From an uncultured Porphyromonadaceae bacterium (GTDB taxonomy: Bacteria; Bacteroidota; Bacteroidia; Bacteroidales; Muribaculaceae), in assembly GCA_947176285.1 (NCBI GenBank), contig CAMWQF010000016.1:1-20041 (forward strand): a DNA stretch of 20,041 nucleotides, written 5' to 3'. How positions within the stretch are numbered: the first letter of the stretch is position 1; every line of letters starts with the position of its first letter. The notes below the pieces were generated by a model. The model worked only from the letters and a program-made list of their open reading frames with translations, made no database searches and was not told the origin of the DNA. Shown here in pieces: positions 9,670-15,240 of this stretch. The translations under genes were made by a program, and so were the position numbers.

Positions 9670-10704
9670 ATGAAAACAACAAAGCTTTTTACAATAGCGC
9701 TTCTTGTGGGCGCAACTCTTGCATCCTGCTCGAATTCCGAGAATGAATTTCCGGATTTCGAATATCAGACGGTGTATTTTGCCAAGCCTTCGATTGGACG
9801 TACCATAGAACTTGGAGAGGCGTTGAATATTGACCTTACGCTCGACAATCAGCATAAATTTGAAGTGAAGGCAGTAAGGGGAGGAGCCTACGGCAATAAT
9901 GCCGATAGGGTGATTCACTATAAGGTGGATCATTCTCTTTGCGACAATCTGTTTTACACCGAGGATTGGGGCGGACATCAGGTGACTATCCTTCCTGAAG
10001 ATTATTACGAGATTGAGGATAAGGATCTCATCATTCCGAAAGGAAGGATAGATGGCGGCATAACAGTGCATCTGACCGAAAAATTCTTCAACGACCCCAA
10101 GGCAGTTGACTTCAATTATGTCCTTCCATTTGTGATGACAGGGGTCGAAGGTACGGATTCAATCCTCCAAGGAAAGAAACTTGTGGAAAATCCCAACCGA
10201 TTTATTGCTTCAGACTGGAATATAGCTCCAAAAGACTTTGTGGTGTACTCGCTGCGTTTTGTCAATCAATGGAACGGTACGTATCTACGTCGAGGCGTAG
10301 ACCATATTACGGCTGATGGTGCCGTTACTGATGTCAAGCGTCATAAGCAATTTATTGAGCGTGATGAGGAGGTGTCAGTCTCAACTTCAGCTTATAAGAG
10401 TTGTGATCTTCCACTGTCCACTCAGACTGATGCCGACCATAAGTATTCTTATACTCTGCGATTGAACTTCTCTGAAGACGGAAGTTGCACTATAACTTCA
10501 GCCGATGATGGAGTATCTGTAAGTGGTTCCGGCAAATTCTTGAAGAAGTCGGAGAAAAAGGCGATAAGCGGTGTTGATAGAGACGGTCTGTATCTTGACT
10601 ACACAGTGAGCCACCCGGATGGCTGGAGCCTTGCTGTTACTGATACTCTCGTTATGCGCGACAGAAATGTAAATGCTCAGTATCCGGATTTAGAAATAAA
10701 GTAA
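9670..10704 (+). CDS. DUF1735-type surface lipoprotein, XusE-like position
   Basis: A 344 aa lipoprotein of the DUF1735 class that commonly follows SusCD pairs and is thought to act as an accessory surface glycan-binding protein; its precise role is unknown. The start ATG at 9670 is chosen because it begins a compact lipoprotein signal, KLFTIALLVGATLASC (Cys20). An in-frame ATG at 9622 lies inside the SusD gene and would add a charged non-signal tail. The N-terminal beta domain, about 30-170, has the typical phrases VYFAKP...RTIELG, LDNQHKFEVKAVRGG, DYYEIEDKDLIIPKG and VLPFVMTGVEGTDSILQGK. A second, lipocalin-like domain from about 195 begins WNGTYLRRGVDH, resembling the DUF5627 type. It starts 25 bases after SusD-2 and ends 12 bases before the GH10-like gene, so it is part of the operon. 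It corresponds by position to xusE of xylan clusters. Confidence 0.85.
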   Translation: MKTTKLFTIALLVGATLASCSNSENEFPDFEYQTVYFAKPSIGRTIELGEALNIDLTLDNQHKFEVKAVRGGAYGNNADRVIHYKVDHSLCDNLFYTEDWGGHQVTILPEDYYEIEDKDLIIPKGRIDGGITVHLTEKFFNDPKAVDFNYVLPFVMTGVEGTDSILQGKKLVENPNRFIASDWNIAPKDFVVYSLRFVNQWNGTYLRRGVDHITADGAVTDVKRHKQFIERDEEVSVSTSAYKSCDLPLSTQTDADHKYSYTLRLNFSEDGSCTITSADDGVSVSGSGKFLKKSEKKAISGVDRDGLYLDYTVSHPDGWSLAVTDTLVMRDRNVNAQYPDLEIK

Positions 10705-10716
10705 AACTTGAATCCA

Positions 10717-12366
10717 ATGAAAAAGTATATAATAAACTGGTTGCCGCTGGCGTCTGCTTGTCTAATTCTTGCATCTTGCGCAGAAGACTATAAGGATTCT
10801 TTTCAGATACCGGATAAGCCCGTTGATGTCGCTCTCTCAGAACGACTATCGTCTTACGACGTGCTCTGTAAGTATACAGATGACGCATCTCTAAAGATAG
10901 GTGTCGCTGTTAATCCTGATGTATTCGCTGCTCAGGAACTGTTATATGGCATTGTGAAGACGAATTTCAATCAGGTTGAAAGCGCTGTTGCCATTACTCC
11001 TTTGGCAATTAAGACCGAATCAGATACATATGATTTTACGCCTCTATCCAATCTTGTGGAGACTGCAGAGAAGGCAGGAATAAATGTCTTCGGTCCGGCT
11101 TTATGTTCGGATGTCAATATTCCATCTTCCTATTTAAAGTCTCTCATTGCTGATGTTGTGATACCGTATCAGCCTTGGAATGAGGATATTCTTATAACTG
11201 ATTTTGAAAACGATGCAATAGGAAAAGAGTATCCTTCCTCGAAGAGTCAGGCAGGATCTGCCAATGTGAGTGTCATTGATGATCCGTTGGGTCAGCAAGG
11301 AAAGGTGCTTTGTGGTAAAAATTTAAAACTTGACCTTCCTATGCTTCCTGAGGTTAAACTTCCTGATGGATTCACAGTGGCAGACGTGTCAAGAGTTAAA
11401 CTCAAATGTTTGTTTATCAGTGGTAAGCCTTCTTCTTCAAGATTCCAAGTTGAGAGTGCAGGCTATAATGAGAAAGGTAATCCATATAGTTCTGAAAACC
11501 AATGGGAAGAATATGTATTCGATTTGTCAAAGTTGAAACTGAGCAACGCTGAGAAGGCAAAGAATTCATTTAAGTTGGCATTGGGTGTATATGGATCAGA
11601 CATCACTTGTTGCATTGATGACATTACAATCCAGCTTATGCATAACACGGGCGATGACACTGTAATCGTAAAGACTCCTGAGGAAAAGGCTGAAATTATC
11701 AGTGGAGAACTTTACAAGTGGGTAGATGGCATTACTGAGATTTGTGCAGCTTCTGTGAAAGATTATGTTATCTTTGACCAACCTCTTGAGACTGTCAATG
11801 CCAAGTTCCTTTGGAGCGACTACCTCGGCGACAAATATGTAGCAGATGTGCAGAAGGCAGTTGCAGCAAAGGCAGGCAGTGATGCTAAATTCTACGTAAG
11901 CCAGAATCTCACTGTCGGTGATGAAATGGTTTCCAATGTAGCAGATCTCAAAGCAGAAATTCAGAAGCTTGAAGGCAATGGTGTGAAAGTTGACGGAGTA
12001 AATGTCGTTCTCTCTGCATCATATAGCTTTGATGCAACTGCTCAGTCGGCAATAGATGCCAACACTGTAGCAGCAATCAAGAGCCTTGCTACTTTAGGCA
12101 AAGCAGTAAGGGTGTCACTGAAAGTCAATGTCCTTAATGAAGATGGTACTCAAGCCAATCCGATTAACCTCTCTGTTGAACAACGTCAGGCTGTAGGAGA
12201 ATACTATAATCTCATCATCAGTACGTTGATTTCTGACCTTGGCAGCAATGCTAAGGGGATCTCTTTCTCATCAGTATTTGATACCGCTTCTGAGACTGCA
12301 CCATGGCAGCAGAGCGGTAACCGCAGTTTCATCTACGAAGGCATAGTGAAAGGTCTTTCCAAGTAA
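10717..12366 (+). CDS. Catalytically dead GH10-fold lipoprotein with an inserted carbohydrate-binding-like domain; candidate surface glycan-binding protein
   Basis: A 549 aa lipoprotein (signal ending LASC, Cys21; the ATG at 10717 is preferred over a TTG at 10708). Residues about 59-154 and 320-549 read as two halves of a GH10 xylanase barrel: LKIGVAVNPD, NFNQVES, TYDFTPLSNLVETAEKAGINV, then TPEEKAEI, FLWSDYLGD, VKVDGVNVV, AVRVS and a closing FIYEGIVKGLS. Between them lies a beta-sandwich-like insert (about 158-307), as in Bacteroidales GH10s that carry binding modules. The active site is gone. The acid/base motif [VI]NE[PA] reads FDQP (D354, Q355), and the nucleophile motif RITELD reads RVSLKV (Leu468). 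The RGHTLVWH segment reads FGPALCSD, and the Q-x-H motif is lost too. Hydrolysis is therefore very unlikely; surface glycan binding is inferred. It is last in the operon, where the active Xyn10 sits in xus clusters. The GH10 ancestry is a motif-level reading. Confidence 0.8.
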   Translation: MKKYIINWLPLASACLILASCAEDYKDSFQIPDKPVDVALSERLSSYDVLCKYTDDASLKIGVAVNPDVFAAQELLYGIVKTNFNQVESAVAITPLAIKTESDTYDFTPLSNLVETAEKAGINVFGPALCSDVNIPSSYLKSLIADVVIPYQPWNEDILITDFENDAIGKEYPSSKSQAGSANVSVIDDPLGQQGKVLCGKNLKLDLPMLPEVKLPDGFTVADVSRVKLKCLFISGKPSSSRFQVESAGYNEKGNPYSSENQWEEYVFDLSKLKLSNAEKAKNSFKLALGVYGSDITCCIDDITIQLMHNTGDDTVIVKTPEEKAEIISGELYKWVDGITEICAASVKDYVIFDQPLETVNAKFLWSDYLGDKYVADVQKAVAAKAGSDAKFYVSQNLTVGDEMVSNVADLKAEIQKLEGNGVKVDGVNVVLSASYSFDATAQSAIDANTVAAIKSLATLGKAVRVSLKVNVLNEDGTQANPINLSVEQRQAVGEYYNLIISTLISDLGSNAKGISFSSVFDTASETAPWQQSGNRSFIYEGIVKGLSK

Positions 12367-12386
12367 TAAGGATAAAATGGAAAGGA

Positions 12387-12419
12387 AGGGTGTTCAGCCC
12401 CCTCAAACCTGAACACCCT
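12387..12419 (+). terminator. Hairpin after the six-gene operon (terminator or processing site)
   Basis: A perfect 11-bp stem (AGGGTGTTCAG pairing with CTGAACACCCT) closes an 11-base C-rich loop, 20 bases after the stop of the GH10-like gene. It is followed by CCCTCCTAAACCCC rather than a T run, so it is not a classical intrinsic terminator. It may be a weak terminator, an RNA-stability element or a processing site that sets the level of the downstream gene. Confidence 0.5.
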
Positions 12420-12490
12420 CCCCTCCTAAACCCCTAAACGATTAAACAACTAAACAACAATACTATTTATTAACCTTAAAAAGAATTCTT
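12420..12490 (+). promoter_or_regulatory. Low-complexity CTAAAC-rich leader before the secreted binding protein
   Basis: The 71 bases between the hairpin and the next ATG contain five degenerate copies of a (C/A)TAAAC unit (CCTAAAC, CCCTAAAC, GATTAAAC, AACTAAAC, then AAC), followed by an A/T-rich stretch up to the start codon. The strand is almost free of G. No TAnnTTTG box is visible, so the region looks more like an unstructured 5' leader that helps ribosome loading than a promoter. The role is inferred. Confidence 0.35.
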
Positions 12491-13957
12491 ATGAAGTTTC
12501 ATTATCTGAAATCCTTGTCAGCTGTAGCGCTGGCCGGCATGTTTGCATTTAATGCAAATGCTGAAAGTATTCAAGACGAATTCACCATTAACTTTGGTGA
12601 ATATGAATTGGGTACACTGATCAATACTAACGGTGGCGCACCAAATGCTGATATGGTGATCGTAGAAAGTCCCGATGGTGATGGCAACGCTCTCCTCGTG
12701 AAAGGACACAAAGGAGAGGAAGACCTTAATGATGAAGGTTTTCTCCGTTGGGATACCTGGGCTCGTATTCCTCAAGTTCCCATGCCAAAGGGTTATAAAC
12801 TCTCAGACATAGAGATGATTGAGGCTGTATTCATGCCAACCCAGGCAGATGGATATAAATTCAGCATCGTGATCAAGGATCCTGCTGATATGTGGCCCGG
12901 CACATGGACAGAGACTCTCGAATATGACGAAGTGCCTACTGTTAATGAATGGAATACTGCAACATTCTATCCCGCTGATGAACTTGTGTTCACTGAAGGA
13001 AATGACGGTAAGGCTTCTTCTACCGCATTTGGTATGTCGTTTGGTATTTTCAATTCTACTAACTACTACGTGAAGAGTTTCACTTTCTATCTGAATAAGG
13101 AAGTGTCTCAGCGTGAAAAAGACGAAGCTGCTCTTGACAAGTCTACTGCCGCTTGCTTCGAATTCAATTTCGATGAATGGCCTGTATCCGAAGAAGTTGA
13201 TGGTGCATTCTCTTCTCCATATGTAGGTTCAAACGGTGGTGGCGTTAACCGTCCTGACATGGTAATTGATTTAGGTCCGGAAGGCTATAACAACAATTGC
13301 GCTCACGTGATTTATGGTGGACATACCAACATTTTCGTTACTGAGCCGGTGATTGTTCCGGAAGGATATACTTTCGATGACCTCCGTCTCATTGAGTATG
13401 ATGTATACGTAACAGACCTCCCGGGTGAGGATTACACTAATGGTGCTCAATTTACAGGTAGCGGTCAGGCTCCGTCCCTTAAGTTGAAAGATGGTTATCC
13501 TTGGGGTTGGGAACCGCTTGGTGATGGCGTGCAGCGTGCTTCATCCGGTGTTCCAACTGTAGGTGAATGGTGTAAAGTTGAATTCTATCCTTCTACTTTC
13601 AATTGGGTACCTCGCGAGGTTGATGTGCCTGTAGTTGACGAAAACGGTGAGCCTGTAATGGATGAAGAATCAGGTGAACAAGTCATGACTAAAGAAAGTT
13701 GGGATGGAGAAAAAGTTGCTGAGGAATTTGGTAAGAAGACTCAGTTCTGGATGAGCTTTGGCTTCCGTCCTTGCGAAAACCAGTGCTATGTTGACAACAT
13801 TAAGCTTTGGTTCCAGAAAGGTGGCGAAGAAACTGCTGTAGATAGCATTTCTGCTGTTAAGGCTAATGATGTAATCTACAATGTATACGGACAGAAGGTT
13901 GATGAAAACTACCGTGGTATCGTTATCAAGAACGGCAAGAAGTACATCAACAAGTAA
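12491..13957 (+). CDS. Secreted protein with two carbohydrate-binding-like domains and a short C-terminal tail
   Basis: A 488 aa protein not recognised by name. It has an ordinary Sec signal (residues 1-24, AFNANA-ES) with no lipobox. Two beta-rich domains follow, about 28-202 and 221-441. Both share anchors with the domain inserted in the neighbouring dead GH10: MPKGYKLSDIEMIE and VPEGYTFDDLRLIE (there LPDGFTVADVSRVK), NEWNTATFYP and GEWCKVEFYP (there NQWEEYVFDL), then SFGIFNSTNYYV and SFGFRPCENQCYVDNI (there ALGVYGSDITCCIDDI). Domain 2 has a very acidic insertion at about 376-412. Many Trp and Tyr residues suit glycan binding. The last 33 residues form a tail (IYNVYGQKV...GIVIKNGKKYINK) shared with the next gene. 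No catalytic motif is visible. It is probably a cell-associated or exported binding protein for the same polysaccharide, transcribed with or just after the SusCD operon. The function is inference from homology to the insert and from context. Confidence 0.82.
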   Translation: MKFHYLKSLSAVALAGMFAFNANAESIQDEFTINFGEYELGTLINTNGGAPNADMVIVESPDGDGNALLVKGHKGEEDLNDEGFLRWDTWARIPQVPMPKGYKLSDIEMIEAVFMPTQADGYKFSIVIKDPADMWPGTWTETLEYDEVPTVNEWNTATFYPADELVFTEGNDGKASSTAFGMSFGIFNSTNYYVKSFTFYLNKEVSQREKDEAALDKSTAACFEFNFDEWPVSEEVDGAFSSPYVGSNGGGVNRPDMVIDLGPEGYNNNCAHVIYGGHTNIFVTEPVIVPEGYTFDDLRLIEYDVYVTDLPGEDYTNGAQFTGSGQAPSLKLKDGYPWGWEPLGDGVQRASSGVPTVGEWCKVEFYPSTFNWVPREVDVPVVDENGEPVMDEESGEQVMTKESWDGEKVAEEFGKKTQFWMSFGFRPCENQCYVDNIKLWFQKGGEETAVDSISAVKANDVIYNVYGQKVDENYRGIVIKNGKKYINK

Positions 13958-13959
13958 TT
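13913..13959 (+). repeat. 47-bp exact direct repeat encoding the shared C-terminal tail, copy 1
   Basis: The last 13 codons of the two-domain protein, with stop codon and the first bases after it (CGTGGTATCG...AACAAGTAATT), are identical to 15085-15131 at the end of the next gene. Similarity extends upstream to about 13862 with scattered changes. Confidence 0.93.
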
Positions 13960-13971
13960 TTGATTAAGAAT

Positions 13972-14016
13972 AGGGTGTGACATAAATGATTATGTCATGC
14001 CCTTAATAATTTTTAT
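13972..14016 (+). terminator. Intrinsic terminator after the two-domain binding protein
   Basis: A 14-bp stem (13972-13985 with 13990-14003, two G-T wobble pairs) has a 4-base ATGA loop and is followed directly by TAATAATTTTTAT. It lies 15 bases after the stop codon and 22 bases before the next start, so it may attenuate rather than fully block transcription of the downstream gene. No promoter box is apparent between it and that gene. Confidence 0.7.
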
Positions 14017-14037
14017 AACCCAAATATCAAATTAATT

Positions 14038-15129
14038 ATGAAGAAATTTACACTAATGTGTGCAGCTGTTGCTGCAGCCCTTGGCATGAGTGCCCAAACT
14101 CCACTCACAGCAGAAATGTGGCATAAGTGGACTGGCTGGGGTGCCGATGCTACTGTAATTGAAGATGCTGAGACTGGATGTGAGTACAATGTAGGCAAAG
14201 AACTCGGGCAAGGTGATATGGTGGTAGGCCCACAATCTTGTAACGGTGATCTCTATGCAGATCTCTCTGAGTATGCAGGTATCGAAGGCGTAGCTACACC
14301 CGGAATCACTATGCGTTTTTATTTGAATCGTGTAGATCTTCAGGGTCCTGGTACAGATATCAAGGTTAATACTGATGAGGAAGGTAAGTTCTCTTTCATT
14401 TTCAGTGACTATAGCGAACTTGCTGATGCTGAATTCGTGCACCTTAACTTCATAAAGATTGCTGCCGGTTGGCAAGGTGGTGCTTGGCCTGACGGTCTGG
14501 ATAAAGCCGTTGTAGAGTCTATTGACTTGATCTCCAATGAGGTTCCCATTGCTGCCAGCGATATTACAGCTGAATGGTGGCATAAGTGGACTGGCTGGAA
14601 TGCCGATGCAACTGTCATTGAAGACGCTGAGACTGGATGTGAGTACAATGTCGGTAAGGAACTCGGACAAGGTGATATGGTGATCGGCCCGCAATCTTGT
14701 AATGGTGATCTCTATGCAGATCTCTCTGCGTATGCAGGTATCGAAGGCGTGGCTACACCCGGAATCACCATGCGTTTTTATTTGAATCGTGTAGATCTTC
14801 AGGGTCCTGGCACTGATATCAAGATTAATACTGATGAGGAAGGCAAGTTCTCTTTTATTTTTAGTGAATATAGCGAACTTGCAAATGCCGGATTCGTGCA
14901 CCTCAACTTCATAAAGATTGCTGCCGGTTGGCAAGGTGGTATTTGGCCTGACGGTCTTGAAAAAGCCGTAGTAACTGAAGTAACGGCTATTTCCGGAGGA
15001 TCAGGAGTTACTTCAATCACCAATACTAAAGCTGCTAATGATGTAATCTACAACCTATATGGTCAGCCCGTTGATGAAAACTATCGTGGTATCGTTATCA
15101 AGAACGGCAAGAAGTACATCAACAAGTAA
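14038..15129 (+). CDS. Secreted protein made of two near-identical tandem modules plus a short C-terminal tail
   Basis: A 363 aa protein of unknown function. A Sec signal peptide (residues 1-19, ALGMSA-QT) with no lipobox is followed by two copies of a ~136-residue module, residues 24-159 and 177-312, identical at 126 of 136 positions by my count. Each has an aromatic patch WHKWTGW, paired cysteines (GC-EYN and QSC-NG, 20 residues apart) and GDLYADLS-YAGIEG...ITMRFYLNR. A beta-type FSFIF-YSEL and VHLNFIKIAAGW follow. The LYADLS...TMRFYLNR...HLNFIKI pattern resembles small glycan-binding beta-sandwich modules appended to Bacteroidales hemicellulases. The C-terminal 33 residues nearly repeat the tail of the preceding gene. 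A bivalent secreted or surface glycan-binding protein is my best guess; no catalytic residues can be picked out. Strong terminator-like hairpins follow. Confidence 0.8.
   Translation: MKKFTLMCAAVAAALGMSAQTPLTAEMWHKWTGWGADATVIEDAETGCEYNVGKELGQGDMVVGPQSCNGDLYADLSEYAGIEGVATPGITMRFYLNRVDLQGPGTDIKVNTDEEGKFSFIFSDYSELADAEFVHLNFIKIAAGWQGGAWPDGLDKAVVESIDLISNEVPIAASDITAEWWHKWTGWNADATVIEDAETGCEYNVGKELGQGDMVIGPQSCNGDLYADLSAYAGIEGVATPGITMRFYLNRVDLQGPGTDIKINTDEEGKFSFIFSEYSELANAGFVHLNFIKIAAGWQGGIWPDGLEKAVVTEVTAISGGSGVTSITNTKAANDVIYNLYGQPVDENYRGIVIKNGKKYINK
14107..14514 (+). repeat. Intragenic direct repeat, copy 1 (module 1)
   Basis: This is the first copy of a long direct repeat with a period of exactly 459 bp (153 codons). 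It starts at the ACAGC(A/T)GAA codons before WHKWTGW and ends at AAAGCCGT(T/A)GTA. It encodes residues 24-159. Differences from copy 2 are scattered single bases, both silent and coding. Confidence 0.95.
14566..14973 (+). repeat. Intragenic direct repeat, copy 2 (module 2)
   Basis: This is the second copy of the 459-bp-period repeat, encoding residues 177-312. Coding changes from copy 1 include M27W, G35N, E78A, E132G and A149I (numbered in copy 1), each against the residue at the same place here. A 17-residue linker (about 160-176) separates the modules. Confidence 0.95.
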
Positions 15130-15131
15130 TT
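15085..15131 (+). repeat. 47-bp exact direct repeat encoding the shared C-terminal tail, copy 2
   Basis: This is the second copy of the tail-coding repeat, 1172 bp downstream of the first. Identity runs through the stop codon and ends immediately after it, where the two downstream hairpins differ completely. The weaker upstream similarity begins at about 15034. Confidence 0.93.
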
Positions 15132-15147
15132 ATTATACGTTTTATTA

Positions 15148-15188
15148 ATAGAAAAGCGCATAAGCCTCGGGCTTATGCGCTTTTCTAT
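15148..15188 (+). terminator. Strong terminator hairpin between convergent genes
   Basis: A perfect 19-bp inverted repeat (15148-15166 with 15170-15188) has a 3-base TCG loop, a GC-rich core and an A-rich 5' arm matched by a T-rich 3' arm (GCTTTTCTAT), ending in TTTAAA. It lies 18 bases after the stop of the tandem-module gene and also downstream of the converging GH98 gene, so it can work in both directions. Confidence 0.85.
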
Positions 15189-15193
15189 ATTTA

Positions 15194-15218
15194 AATGACG
15201 CACGAACTGTGCGTCATT
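15194..15218 (-). terminator. Second hairpin, probably terminating the GH98 gene
   Basis: A perfect 10-bp stem (AATGACGCAC pairing with GTGCGTCATT) has a 5-base loop, 22 bases beyond the GH98 stop on the - strand. It is not followed by a clear T run on the - strand, so it may act together with the larger hairpin next to it. Confidence 0.5.
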
Positions 15219-15240
15219 ATAAGATAATATGAAATTCTGG

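Noticed and set aside
10717..12366. Active GH10 endo-xylanase
   Set aside because: The fold motifs suggest GH10, but neither catalytic glutamate nor the surrounding -1 subsite residues are present.
1..12366. The two SusCD pairs as a recent duplication of each other
   Set aside because: The two SusC proteins differ in length, N-terminal domains and most of the sequence, and the two SusD proteins are similarly diverged. They share only family signatures.
14053..14934. Long open frame on the - strand (293 codons) inside the tandem-module gene
   Set aside because: It is an antisense shadow of the duplicated module; its own repeat structure mirrors the 459-bp repeat. It has no signal peptide, plausible start context or recognisable family.
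14107..14973. CRISPR-like or insertion-sequence origin for the long repeat
   Set aside because: The repeat is 459 bp in period, wholly coding and in frame, with no inverted ends, target duplication or transposase. It is a protein-module duplication.
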